DNA from: Macrosoma leucophasiata
Taxonomy: Eukaryota; Arthropoda; Insecta; Lepidoptera; Hedylidae
Assembly: GCA_036365455.1 (NCBI GenBank)
Contig: JAWQUS010000001.1
Location: 20,191,001-20,255,000, forward strand
Length of the DNA: 64,000 bases
Direction of reading: 5' to 3'
Shown: positions 21,001-28,348 of the stretch, in pieces
Layout: every line of letters begins with the position of its first letter
Numbering within the stretch: the stretch's first letter is position 1
The notes under the pieces: model-generated
What the model was told of the DNA's origin: nothing
Database searches by the model: none
The model's input: only the letters and a program-made list of their open reading frames with translations
Program-made: the position numbers and the translations under genes

Positions 21001-22491
21001 TTGATACTCGAGCAGAAATACCGTTACTTATTATGCACGGTCATAGAGCGTTATAATTGTGCACGGTACATATACATTAGATACTATTCGCCGTCATCTG
21101 TCGATTATCAACTGTGGCTTATTGCCAATATCCATCCATCAACCCCGTGCGTATGTGAGTTGGTTTGTAATTTATGTAGGCGTACTTATCATTTCGTTCA
21201 TCCAGATATGCTGCAAACCTAATTTTTACCCATATTTATAATCTAGAGAAATATATTTACTTGGTTGCCTATCAAAATTTGGAGGCATGTATTTGTAATT
21301 AAATAATATTATCTTTAAAAGCCAGCAACTCTTATTTGCAGCTGATTTAATTTGGCTTGCGTATATTATAATAATGAGAAAAAAGTAGATTTAATTTGAT
21401 ATATAAATAATACATGTACGTTATGGACGTAAAAAAATATCGGAGCGGAACGAAAATATATAAGGGCGGCCTAGTGCGCAACGGCAACCATGATTTTTCA
21501 GAGTCTTTATACATATTGCCGTGAAGTGGACAATATTTTATTGAAAAACAAGTAAAAAAATGCCTTTCCAAAAAAAAATCGACGTGTGGCACTCGGGGAC
21601 TGCCGCGGTAAAGCTATTGCAGCCACACCTCTGTGCCCGTCGGAGTGGGCAGCGTGAGGTTTTTTCGTTACGGAATTTCTGATTTCGGTCCTCGCGCTCA
21701 AGGCCCGCGATAGAAGCTATGCAATAGCTTAAAAAATACTTTCGGTCATGTATTAATATGCAACCCAGTGGATATATTATATTCTCTAGATTATACGAGT
21801 AAATATGCGTATAAATAAGGTTTGCATCATATCTGGATGACCGAAATGATTCTGCAGTGGGATCCTAACCTATTATGTGCGGTCGTGGGTAGAGTAAAAT
21901 GAGTGCGTAGGATAGGGTGTGCATACTGTTCGTACAAATTGAATACAACTTATTTATTCAATAAAAAATATTTAACATATTGTTTATTAAGAAAGTGTAA
22001 GAAATAACCGCCGAGATACGATAATAACAAATAAAAAAAAAACAGAAAACAATTAAAGTAGTAATAAAAAAACAAATATGTATAAAGCCCCCACCCTCTC
22101 TCGACTGACGATGCGTGCCTCCTCCTCCGAAGCCCTTGAATCCCAGGGCACCCAACGCCGACCTGCATGGCAGGCCAGAAGAAGCAGCAGCAGAGGGGCT
22201 AGCCCGGTGCTGCTTCCGAGCCGTGCGCTTCGCGCGCACGACTGTCAACTGATGAACGGCTTTACCGATTCTTGTAACTTTTTTTCTGTTCATTCAGTAT
22301 TTCTAAGAATATAATTATTTTTACTGCTTAGGTGAAACGATTAGTTGGTTTGCCGGGACAGTAAACAATGATTATTATACAATTCGAAAATTTTTCAGGC
22401 GGACTTAGTAGTAGAAGAAATGACTTTCAATGAGCTGGATGATCAAGGAACTGCTAGTCAAGATAACGATGATGGCATGAAATTAATTTAG
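1..22491 (+). CDS. Integrin alpha subunit, 3' half of gene (10 exons)
   Basis: Spliced gene entering from the left edge. Exons 1-92, 3343-3420, 5260-5432, 7072-7150, 7781-7916, 8434-8518, 12330-12453, 14955-15014, 19390-19416 and 22399-22491 all have AG/GT borders and join without a phase conflict into 315 codons including TAG. Seen: stalk-type beta-sandwich sequence with paired cysteines, then a hydrophobic helix of about 22 residues followed by YK-LGFFKRADKDK, the GFFKR signature of integrin alpha chains at the membrane-cytosol border, then an acidic tail. Known of the family: these single-pass membrane proteins pair with a beta subunit and bind matrix ligands, and GFFKR clasps the beta tail. 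The head (beta-propeller) lies outside the window. Which insect alpha class it is cannot be told from the stalk alone. The introns are crowded with mobile elements. Confidence 0.88.
80..320. repeat. Dispersed repeat (inverse copy at 43165-43395)
   Basis: Contains GGACACTTCGACGTC, GGGCGACGTTTGGTACTC and GGCGGAGTGTCCGCGGTGTG. The whole block recurs in reverse orientation at 43165-43395. Non-coding. Confidence 0.65.
2036..2243 (+). repeat. tRNA-derived SINE (family 1), 5' degraded
   Basis: A diverged A-box region, then GAGTTCGATTCCCGGGTCGG and the family body to AACGTAACCGACGAATCG. Confidence 0.7.
2529..2678. mobile_element. MITE (GGCCGAATACTCAAACG family) with inner palindrome
   Basis: Inverted ends GGCCGAATACTCAAACGTCA and TGACCTTTGAGTATTTGGCC. 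In the middle is a perfect 32-base palindrome at 2561-2592 centred on GAGC/GCTC. Confidence 0.75.
3343..3420 (+). CDS. Integrin alpha exon b (stalk, cysteine pair)
   Basis: 26 codons between a TATGCAG acceptor and a GTGAGT donor, phase 0 at both ends. It reads VQKLDCKDEDGVYICSLPYK..., with the Cys-x(8)-Cys spacing seen where integrin stalk domains close a short disulfide loop. Confidence 0.8.
3706..3797 (+). pseudogene. Truncated duplicate of integrin exon c
   Basis: The acceptor TTATTCCAG and about 90 bases of coding sequence are repeated here from exon c (CEISISLDMSKTENRDRQLV...), with the first residue changed Y to C and Q for E. Homology stops after NDCN. The frame then runs to TAA at 3823-3825. 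The 5' side of the duplicate also carries the end of a Helitron-like repeat, as at 5186-5232. It is probably non-functional. If spliced in, it would act as a premature-stop exon. Confidence 0.8.
4478..4752 (+). repeat. Helitron-like non-autonomous repeat, full copy
   Basis: Reference copy of a repeat of about 275 bp seen some twenty times here. It starts TTTTTTTATGTAATGGAAG, passes GTTAAGTGATGACTGCAGCC (as GACTACAGCC here), and ends with a hairpin (GAGCTCCGTCACTGGAGCTC) followed by TACCACCAGTAAA. It has no terminal inverted repeats and no pol III boxes. The asymmetric ends and 3' hairpin suggest a Helitron/Helentron derivative. The class is inferred. Confidence 0.7.
5108..5232 (-). repeat. 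Helitron-like repeat, internally deleted
   Basis: The hairpin-side end (ACTGGTGGTAGAG) is joined to the other end (CATTACATAAAA), with the middle gone. Stops 27 bases before integrin exon c. Part of it recurs at 3626-3690 with the duplicated exon. Confidence 0.7.
5260..5432 (+). CDS. Integrin alpha exon c (stalk)
   Basis: 57 codons plus 2 bases, from TTATTCCAG to GTAAGT. It starts YEISISLDMSKTENRDRELV and ends KVSFDLMVTDISVTG, alternating strands like integrin calf domains. It enters in phase 0 from exon b and leaves in phase 2. A degraded Helitron-like repeat ends 27 bases upstream. The first about 90 bases of this exon are duplicated at 3706-3797. Confidence 0.8.
5447..5870. other. GC-rich island with overlapping spurious ORFs
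   Basis: Clearly more GC-rich than its surroundings, directly after integrin exon c. Frames are open on both strands because of low stop-codon density. None shows a recognised domain. It is probably an untranslated piece of a retroelement. Confidence 0.45.
6645..6891. mobile_element. MITE (CATAGAGCAACAC family), full copy
   Basis: Terminal inverted repeats starting CATAGAGCAAC and ending GTTGCTCTATG. The ends include the GGAGGGGAGTAGCCATA block in both orientations. No coding potential. Other copies at 27353, 38218, 44073, 47065 and 47935. Confidence 0.78.
6900..7034. mobile_element. MITE (GGCCGAATACTCAAACG family)
   Basis: Second copy with inverted ends, without the inner palindrome. It ends 37 bases before integrin exon d, directly abutting another MITE (6645-6891). 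Confidence 0.75.
7072..7150 (+). CDS. Integrin alpha exon d (stalk)
   Basis: 79 bases ending CAG before GTAAGA. The acceptor is placed after ...ACAGATCAG because that site continues exon c in frame (G-NDGLVSWKNIKAKFVV). The other AG five bases earlier would throw the frame into a stop. The sequence N-D/E-G-x-x-x-W is usual at the start of an integrin calf domain. Confidence 0.8.
7286..7616 (+). repeat. 5S-like SINE copy
   Basis: Same order as 11903-12250 with small deletions. The 3' end is diverged after GCCCAGCAGTGAA. Lies between two integrin exons. Confidence 0.68.
7781..7916 (+). CDS. Integrin alpha exon e (stalk)
   Basis: 45 codons plus one base, from TTGCAG to GTGAGT: VVINNAKEWNKIENDTDIVH..., ending NIEVLTREI. 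Phase 0 in, phase 1 out. It has strand-rich extracellular stalk character with no internal stop. Confidence 0.82.
8434..8518 (+). CDS. Integrin alpha exon f (membrane-proximal stalk)
   Basis: 85 bases from TTACAG to GTATGT. It reads (G/E)KYLVDSILTISSKLEIQF and ends RNES plus GT. The donor after 8518 was chosen over two neighbouring GTs because only it joins the transmembrane exon in frame. Phase 1 in, phase 2 out. Confidence 0.82.
8971..9246 (-). repeat. Helitron-like repeat
   Basis: Full copy in reverse orientation, hairpin end at 8971. In the integrin intron between the last stalk exon and the transmembrane exon. Confidence 0.72.
9740..10640. other. Integrin intron stretch, little recognised
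   Basis: AT-rich, no coding frame, no clear repeat ends. Confidence 0.5.
10679..10737. repeat. Hairpin AACGCCATCTATTGAT
   Basis: A 16-base perfect inverted repeat (10679-10694 and 10722-10737) around a 27-base loop, in an otherwise plain integrin intron. Confidence 0.7.
11338..11545 (+). repeat. tRNA-derived SINE (family 2)
   Basis: A tRNA-like head with A box TGGTCGAGCGGTG (11347) and B box GGGTTCGATCCCCGC (about 11389), followed by AATATTTGTATGGCC and a GT-rich body ending GAGTGTAAGCGTAATT. A diverged copy is at 56805-57000. Confidence 0.72.
11903..12250 (+). repeat. SINE with 5S rRNA-like head, full copy
   Basis: Begins GCGCGCATGGCCCCGCG and continues CGGTTAAGC (11948), GAGCGCGGTCGG (11962) and GATGGATGACCGC (11980). 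This is the order of 5S rRNA's internal promoter region. The body runs to CAGCAGTGGGACGTATAA and an ATT-rich tail. I infer a SINE of the 5S-derived (SINE3) class. It lies in the integrin intron just before the transmembrane exon. Confidence 0.7.
12330..12453 (+). CDS. Integrin alpha exon g (transmembrane)
   Basis: One base plus 41 codons from TTTACAG to GTAAAT. It encodes a short charged juxtamembrane stretch (KWTYKKDLGFGHN) and then about 22 hydrophobic residues starting MVLMITVAVIVAIL and ending SFILYK. This is the single-pass helix. It exits in phase 0, just before the GFFKR exon. Confidence 0.88.
12550..13140 (-). mobile_element. Penelope-like element remnant, GIY-YIG domain
   Basis: The minus-strand frame (13163-12711) reads PGVYKVDCSCGSSYLGQTKR and then AERVKEH, the GIY-YIG endonuclease core with the Cys pair seen in Penelope-like elements, followed by an NRQ..SAIPEH block. 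Downstream (12610-12560) lie the GACGTTTCGG and CCGTGGTCACGAG motifs common at the ends of such elements. The reverse transcriptase part is missing. It sits about 100 bases after the integrin transmembrane exon, antisense to the gene. Confidence 0.78.
13547..13833 (-). repeat. Helitron-like repeat
   Basis: Full copy in reverse orientation in the integrin intron before the GFFKR exon. Confidence 0.72.
14310..14912. mobile_element. TIR repeat (AGGGTTCCGTAGT family)
   Basis: Starts GGGTTCCGTAGTAAACAAGG with a (GTCT)n tract at 14364-14390 and ends AACTACGGAACCCTACACTG ... CTTGACCGG. A partial copy of the left end is at 60020-60180. It lies just before the GFFKR exon. Confidence 0.65.
14955..15014 (+). 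CDS. Integrin alpha exon h (GFFKR motif)
   Basis: 20 codons from TTTTTTCAG to GTAAGT: LGFFKRADKDKLKNDKLITE. GFFKR is the near-invariant membrane-proximal motif of integrin alpha tails and is the strongest single piece of evidence for the gene. Phase 0 at both ends. A TIR-type repeat fills most of the intron just upstream (14310-14912). Confidence 0.92.
15499..15624. repeat. Double hairpin (foldback MITE-like)
   Basis: The outer arms CTTTACAAGAATAATGTGAC / GTCACATTATTCTTGTAAAG pair. The inside holds a second arm pair, so the unit is two similar ~62-base hairpins in a row. Confidence 0.75.
16211..19268 (-). mobile_element. 5'-truncated Jockey/CR1-like LINE
   Basis: About 3.06 kb antisense in the integrin intron before the microexon. 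From the 5' side: the C-terminal end of an AP-type endonuclease (TCIDNIFID then SSDHCGQ), a linker, a full reverse transcriptase and a 3' UTR ending in TATTC repeats. Seen RT blocks: RPISVLPVLSKIFEKL, DLSKAFDYVQH, GVPQGSILEPFLFLVYINDL and LFADDTSLVF. The junction at 19268 is abrupt, so the copy is 5' truncated. Confidence 0.88.
16915..19262 (-). pseudogene. LINE endonuclease/reverse transcriptase ORF, broken
   Basis: A single frame interrupted by three in-frame stops (TAA at 19140-19138, TAG at 18879-18877, TAG at 18552-18550). The last 537 codons from about 18528 are uninterrupted and include the catalytic FADD. The copy must have been inactive since insertion, but it is only lightly decayed. 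Confidence 0.85.
19390..19416 (+). CDS. Integrin alpha exon i (27-nt microexon, tail)
   Basis: Nine codons, QPVRRPEDI, between TGATTTCAG and GTGAGT, phase 0 at both ends. It can therefore be skipped without changing frame. It lies just beyond the 5'-truncated end of an antisense LINE. Confidence 0.7.
20233..20955. mobile_element. TIR element, 723 bp, with C-terminal ORF relic
   Basis: Inverted ends of about 36 bases: ATAGACCGACCGTTTAACTC at left and the complement of GAATTAAACGATCGGCCTAT at right, both reaching the CGCGTATCGCCTGCG block. Small DNA transposon derivative in the integrin intron before the last exon. Confidence 0.72.
20515..20688 (-). pseudogene. Acidic ORF end inside TIR element
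   Basis: 57 codons without ATG, ending FIINLQDSDPSSCSDSEDD and a short Ser/Asp/Ile run, then TAG. It reads like the tail of a transposase, but no catalytic motif is present. Probably the leftover of the autonomous parent's ORF. Not assigned to a superfamily. Confidence 0.4.
22399..22491 (+). CDS. Integrin alpha last exon (cytoplasmic tail and stop)
   Basis: From TTTTTCAG. It encodes an acidic tail, ADLVVEEMTFNELDDQG and on to GMKLI, then TAG. It enters in phase 0. The last residues are the likely docking region for cytoplasmic partners, by family knowledge only. Confidence 0.82.
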   Translation, partial: ADLVVEEMTFNELDDQGTASQDNDDGMKLI

Positions 22492-22908
22492 TTAATGTCA
22501 CATAAAAATATACTATATATACCTATAATAATATGTATAACAGCTCGAAAACAGTACCAAAATATGATTGCGCGCAATCGACCTTTCAAGCCAAAAACAT
22601 CACTGAACGAACTTTGGTTGATTTAACTTATTAAAGAGGTTAATACATAGATACCTATCATAATCATATACAATAATTTACTTACTAGAATGTAGTCGGT
22701 ACGTGTACGTACTGTTGGTGAGGTAATAACATTATAGCACTATCACATTCTACCATTACAATGGTGTGTAAAATATCCATAAACATAATAGGTATGTCAA
22801 AATATTATTATTGTAATTCGAATATTTATAATTAATTAATGTCAAAGTTATTAAAGTGATTAAGTTTTATTGAAGAGTTTAATAATTTAATTTTCATATT
22901 TTTTTAAA
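22492..22908 (+). other. Probable integrin 3' UTR
   Basis: AT-rich, unique-looking sequence between the stop codon and the first TAA-rich repeat. ATTAAA variants occur near 22631 and 22850. No canonical AATAAA is seen before the repeats, so the cleavage site is uncertain. Confidence 0.45.
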
Positions 22909-22928
22909 ATATAATAATAATAATAATT

Positions 22929-23764
22929 TGGGGGCAGAGCAGCTTGTGGCGAGCTGTTGGTGAGTAGCGACACCACCCCCTACCAGGGGGCAGAGCAGCT
23001 TGTGGCGAGCTGTTGGTGAGTAGGGACACCACCCCCTACCATCATCTCGAGTTCCTCCGAGAGAACTGGGCTCCGCCTCGTCCGCCACACAGAGGTACGG
23101 CCGGACAGAGCATCAGGTCTCTCACCTCTGGCTTGCCTTCATTGGCTGGTCAGAGTGGGGCGCTAGAGGTATGGCATTTGCAGAAATTTGGATAATAGGC
23201 TGTTGTCTAAATTTCTGCAAGAGCCATACACTCGGGGGAGGAAGTGTCTAAAGGCATAATAGCGGGGAAGCCCGCTCCGAGCTCGAGATTACTCGCTCGT
23301 GATGGTGAAACCGGGGCCACACCTCTCGACACCCCCAGCCTCTCTCAACAGTGTTGCCCCCTGTCGACCATCGGGTTGGCTGTTTAGGGGGCCCACCAAG
23401 GAGAGGCGAGTCACCACCTGCCTAAAGTAGGATTCGATAATGTGAGATGTTGAATATAGGCAGGTGCCGGATCTCACTCCATAGACCCAGCCAGCTAGTC
23501 CCCCCAGTTCACCCACATAGCCCAATGTTTGGCAAATCACTTTTCATTACAATAGTCCCATTATATTCTGCGGGGTCTGTCTGTGTCTGTATTAACTATT
23601 GATGCATCCAGAGAGAGGTCCCGCCGAATATAACCCATTACAAAGTAGATCAAAATTCTCGAAAGGGCCTCTACGTGTTGGACTCCCCATGTCCCCGCGC
23701 AAGCCTGACAAAGGTCCGGGGTTCAAATTGGACCCCGTGCTGACGAGAGACATAATAATAATTT
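22929..23764 (+). mobile_element. TAA-flanked non-coding retroelement remnant
   Basis: GC-rich segment between TAA runs at 22909-22928 and 23754-23763. It starts with two copies of a 55-bp unit (22931-23040). It ends with a 150-bp block (23610-23757) repeated at 24339-24488. The middle includes an inverted pair around 23165-23232 (GTATGGC... / ...GCCATAC). Confidence 0.55.
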
Positions 23765-24340
23765 TGTAATGCATCCATGTCACGATGTATTGGGACCGAT
23801 CTATCATCACTGACAGGACTATTGTTGCCAATAAGCCTGATATAGTGGTGATAGATCGCTCGGAGCGCCGCGTAATGATGATCGAAATCACCGTCCCGCA
23901 TGATGAGAATCTCGTTAAAGCCGAAAAAGACAAGGAAATTAAATATCTTGATCTGGCTCACGAGGTTGTCGCCATGTGGGATGAGGATTCGGCCATCATT
24001 GTGCCGATAGTCGTATCGGTGAACGGAATGATAGCGAAGAGCCTCGACCAACATCTCAAGAGGCTCTCGCTAGGTGGATGGATCAAGGGTCTGATACAGA
24101 AAGCAGTACTCCTCGGCACGGCACGCATAGTGTGGAGGTTCCTGTCTGTGTCCCTAACCACCGGCAGCTTGGACAGTGCTCCCGCTGCCGGCGGCACACT
24201 ATTTTTTAATTTTTTATATATATTTGTTGTTTTTTTTTTTAATACATATATATGTAAAAAATTATAAAATAAGTTGTATCAATAAATAAGTGGAATAATA
24301 ATTTTGAAAATATAATAATAATTATTATATTGTTGCAGTC
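23765..24340 (+). mobile_element. Dong/R4-type LINE 3' end with restriction-like endonuclease
   Basis: The frame 23785-24200 reads YWDRSIITDRTIVANKPDIV, then IDRSERRVMMIEITVPHDEN and EKIKY-like helices. KPD plus a spaced (I)E fits the PD-(D/E)XK active site of the site-specific non-LTR elements (R2/R4/Dong class). It is flanked on both sides by TAA repeats, the known target of Dong. 5' truncated; the reverse transcriptase is absent. Confidence 0.72.
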
Positions 24341-24490
24341 AGAGAGAGGTCCCGCCGAATATAACCCATTACAAAGTAGATCAAAATTCTCGAAAGGGCC
24401 TCTACGTGTTGGACCTCCCATGTCCCCGCGCAAGCCTGATAAAGGTCCGGGGTTCAAATTGGACCCCGTGCTGACGAGAGATATAATAAT
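24339..24490 (+). mobile_element. 5'-truncated copy of the TAA-flanked element tail
   Basis: Nearly identical to 23610-23757 (from AGAGAGAGGTCCCG to GACGAGAGA) and again followed by ATAATAAT. It starts directly in the TAA-rich tail of the element at 23765-24340. Confidence 0.6.
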
Positions 24491-25364
24491 TATGTATTTA
24501 TTTAGTCAAGTTATTAAGTGAAACATTAAACAATCATAATATTGTTTTATGTGTCATATAATCATTTAAGTAAATCCTATAGGTGCCTTTGTCTGTTAAA
24601 CTTGTTACATGTACCTGGATTACACTTTGTTAAGTATAAGATACGTACGAGTGATGCGTGTATGTGTCAAGTGATTAGTAAAATCAATCTGCACGCAGGC
24701 GCTATGACAGTACCTACTATATAATGAACTATGAAGTATACCGAAGAATAGACTATTTGTTACTTTTATTAAAGAGTAAGTAAATAAAAACTGTCTATTC
24801 GACAGGAATGTTAGTAGCTTGTTAATTTGAATCTACGAAAAACGAGTTAATACTGTGTAAACACTGTTAACATAACACTTGACATTTTAAAAAATCTGAA
24901 AACTAATGCCTTAGCACTTACACTTAAATTTAAAAAAGCGTAAACTTAACTAGGCATTATATTTTTTATAATTTACATTTGTTTCACGAAATTAATAAAA
25001 ATACGTTAATGAATCAAATCCAGAACTGGTCCTGGGAATCAAGAAGATGTCGACAAAGTTCTGATTATGTCTCGATTGGCTTTTTAATGGGGTATTTGAA
25101 AAAGTGTATTTTTTTTAAATGGTATATTCCGAAAGTAACATGGAAATGAAAAGTATAAACATAAAAATTATTAAAATCGGTGCATTATTGTAGGAAAGTC
25201 ATTAAGTTGTCATGAACACCCTGAGATCATCGACGATAGCTGTGTTGTGTGGTCGATGACTGAGATGAAGAGCGAGTTCCTAGAATTCCAGCCGCAAAGT
25301 AAAAATAATATAACTGACGTTCCTCCTGTCCGAATAAATAATATAGCACTGAACGTCGTTATCG

Positions 25365-26022
25365 TATAAGAGGTAGCAACGTTTTTGAGAGAGAACTTCA
25401 GGTAGGCTAGTTTTTAAATACCTATGCCATCTCTCTAACTCTCCCGGACGTCATACGGGTGGTCTGGCAGCTGGTAGTGGTTGCGTTCGCCAGTGCGCAT
25501 CGTATCTGTACACGTAAAAATTTAAAATTTCAAATCAGTTTAGGAAGCTTTTTACTGTTATTATAATTTTTTATTGACCTTTTTGCAACATGAATCTATT
25601 ATAGCCAGACATCTTCATTGTTGTTTAAACAGTGCCAAGCGCTAATTTTGAATGAGAAAATGTTGTTTTTCAAAACATTTTAGTATGGCTGAAATTAATA
25701 TAGGAAGTCTTTTAAGTACTAAAAAACCCAAAATTAATTTGCCAATCAATAATTCGATTGTTAACCTTCAGCCAGACCGATCTAAAAGTGAAAAGTGATT
25801 GGGCATTTTAGAATAATACAGACAATTTTGACCATTTTTGACCACACCATGCAAAGCTGAATTGTATCAACATTTACTACGAGCTCATTACGTCAGAAAA
25901 TTTTGGAAAAAATGCCAATACCAACCACCCGTATGACGTCCGGAAGAGTTAGAGAGAATATATTTAAAAACTGGCCTACCTAAAGTTCTTGTTTTTCCGA
26001 CGTTGCTAGCTCTCGTACCATT
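25365..26022. mobile_element. TIR element with ~90-bp inverted ends
   Basis: Left end (GTAGCAACGTTTTTGAG, then GGTAGGCTAGTTTTTAAAT, then CCGGACGTCATACGGGTGG) pairs with the right end (CCACCCGTATGACGTCCGG, then ATTTAAAAACTGGCCTACC). The interior of about 450 bases carries a small ORF (next entry). Only one copy in the window. Confidence 0.75.
25685..25798 (+). CDS. Small ORF in TIR element (37 aa)
   Basis: MAEINIGSLLSTKKPKINLP, then 17 more residues to TGA. Hydrophilic, no known motif. It could be the N-terminal relic of a transposase whose remainder was deleted. Expression is not shown. Confidence 0.35.
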   Translation: MAEINIGSLLSTKKPKINLPINNSIVNLQPDRSKSEK

Positions 26023-26030
26023 AATAAATT

Positions 26031-26465
26031 CAAGTTCTTAGGCCACTCGTTCATAGATAAAATAACAAACGATGTAGATATTGTGAGGGAAAAGCGAGCC
26101 CTTTCTATTATAGGCAAATAAGTTACCTAGTAGGTTTGCGCAAGGCAACAAGTGAAAATATGTTCATTTAAATCTTATTACCAGATATTTTACAGTTTAT
26201 AGATTAAATTCACTAAGAAAACTCTAAGTGTCCTTAAAGTGCAATGTAATAATATATTCAGGAAGCTCATGGGTTTGCCGCGGCTCTACAATGCATCAGG
26301 TTTGTTTACGGAATTCGGAACAGTATCCATGCCACATTCCGTTTCTGTAACAGGATACCTGAAGCGGACAGTGCACGACAGTCCCAATAGCATTCACAAA
26401 GTGTTCTTTCGTTTAAGAAGTTCTTTTGTCTGTTTCGTACCGCCTATTAAAATATTTTGCTCTTA
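26031..26465 (+). mobile_element. Decayed LINE reverse-transcriptase C-terminus
   Basis: Conceptual reading FKFLGHSFIDKITNDVDIVR, then REKRALSIIGK, then after stops QCNNIFRKLMGLPRLYNASG. This order is standard near the end of a common lepidopteran endonuclease-RT LINE. Several stops. Confidence 0.65.
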
Positions 26466-26728
26466 AGTATATACCTGCGGACGAAAATACTTCCAGGAAA
26501 AAGTTAGGTGGTAAGAAACTGATAAGATGTTGTTATAATCGAAAGCTGAACGAAACCATTTAATTTTCTACGGGCCGATCGCCTAACTCAAACTCTAGTC
26601 TAGCCTTAACTCTTCTAGTATTAACGTCTTAATCTAGTGCTTTTGTTATGCTGCTATCGTGACGCTCTCGATTATGGCGTCGCCTTGTCAGTTTTGTACC
26701 GCGTACTAGAACATTTTGTTCTAAAGTA

Positions 26729-27020
26729 CCTTTTTTTTTTATGTAATGGAAGTGGTAAACAAGCATGCAGTTCACGTTGATGTTAAGTGATGACTGCAGC
26801 CTATAGACACCCACACAAAGACTAAGGTCAAAATGCAGATGCGTTACCACTCCTGAGGCCTAAGGTGTTACGTCTCTGTGCCGGAAATTACAGGGCCGTA
26901 CATTACCACCTGACCGGAACACGATAGTGCTGAACACTACCGTTTAGCGGCAAGTATATTAGGTAATGCGGTGGTGCCTACGCCCGCGAGCTCCGTCACT
27001 GGAGTTCTACCACCAGTAAA
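26729..27020 (+). repeat. Helitron-like repeat
   Basis: Full copy, both ends clear, downstream of the carboxypeptidase 3' end. Confidence 0.74.
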
Positions 27021-27352
27021 AATCTGCTGACGAAAAAACTTCTAGGCATAAGTTATCTGGTACGAGGCCGACAGGATGGCGTCATAATCGAAAGCATCAC
27101 GAAAGCATTTCAGTTAGGCGGTCGTCCCCCAGACTATCCAATTAAAACACTGTATGAGTCTTCATATGGTCTGGTTCTTTTTAACTCAATATTGTATTTT
27201 TAATATCATGAATATTACGTGTAATTATCTGATAAATCCAACTTTTTATAAGTAACTAAAAATATTAACAAAAATTGTATTGGATTTTTTTTTTAATTGT
27301 ATAAATTAATATTATTAAAAATGAAACATCATTGCGTGTTTATTTTCACCCG

Positions 27353-27662
27353 TAGAGCAATATGAGCCACCAGCCGCCGCGGCGGACCGGAGGAAAGTAG
27401 CCATAGCATTTATTACCGATGCAAAACAGTCTGTCATTTTTTGCGGGGGGAAGTACGTGGGATACACACACATACTACAAAAATCGTGTATTACTACGCA
27501 ACTCACAACTTGACTTTAACAAAATACATAAACAATTTCACGCACACATTTAAATCTGGGTGACAGGCGTAGGACCATTTGGGCTTGTACTTTGACAGAG
27601 GGGAAAGCCTGCATATGGCTACTCCCAGTATCACAGTAGATAGATCCCGTGTTGCTCTATGT
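27353..27662. mobile_element. MITE (CATAGAGCAACAC family)
   Basis: Copy with both ends recognisable (AGAGCAATATGAGCCACC and GTGTTGCTCTATG). Confidence 0.72.
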
Positions 27663-28039
27663 TTTCACCCATTCTACGTACCCTTTTAAACACAATAGTT
27701 TTACCAATGCAAATGCTCACATGTGATTCTTTGTATAGGGAACCTGTTACGGTATTTTCATTATATAACGAAGGTGGCAAACAAGCATGCAGATCACATG
27801 GATATTAAATGGTGACTGCAGCCAATCTACACAAAAACCGTAGGTCAAAATGCAGCCGCGGTGCCATCTCTGAGACCATAGTTGTTGTCTATATAATAAT
27901 AATTCGCGTTTTATTAAACTCAGTTCTCAGAGAAAACCCTTAACGGCTAGCAAATTAGGTAACGCTTACGCCCTCAAGCTCTACCTCAAGTAGAATCAAG
28001 ATTATCTACATGAAAATAAGACAAATCAGATAATCAAGT

Positions 28040-28045
28040 TTTATT
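28040..28045 (-). terminator. Carboxypeptidase poly(A) signal
   Basis: AATAAA on the minus strand, about 120 bases after the stop codon. It is the first canonical signal downstream of the gene. Confidence 0.65.
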
Positions 28046-28163
28046 TCCACATAAGCATACATAAAATTAAACGTACCTTCCAATTAACCACTTCAATCTT
28101 GAGTTGCGATTGAGTTTCATTGTTCTAAAAGTTTAATAAGCGGTTCCTGGTTAAAGCGTAATC

Positions 28164-28348
28164 CTAACAGTATCCTAAATTACGAGCTTCTGTAGACAGC
28201 CCCAGCATCATCTGTGTAACCTCTTCGCCTTGTTCTGTTATTCGCCATGGAGGCCAGTGGAAAGAATTTCCTCTTAGTTCATACGTGTAAACGAGAGGTG
28301 TTTGCAAAGCGTATCGTACCCAGTCCATGCTGCCGCCTGATGCTTTAT
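28164..28348 (-). CDS. Carboxypeptidase last exon (catalytic Glu, stop)
   Basis: 2 bases plus 60 codons and TAG. It reads (Y)KASGGSMDWVRYALQTP, then YTYELRGNSFHWPP, ending RNLGYC. The Glu of YELR is the general base. The loop Tyr is formed at the splice. The usual DTGRYGF after ELR is replaced by GNSFHWPP, so this end is divergent. Confidence 0.92.

Noticed and set aside
22078..22314. Overlapping ORFs just before the last integrin exon
   Set aside because: Open on both strands only because the segment is GC-rich. No motif, and the frames do not join the exon.
23671..24054. 127-codon minus-strand ORF, also at 58979-59362
   Set aside because: Antisense to the restriction-like endonuclease frame. 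The conserved motif reads only on the plus strand.
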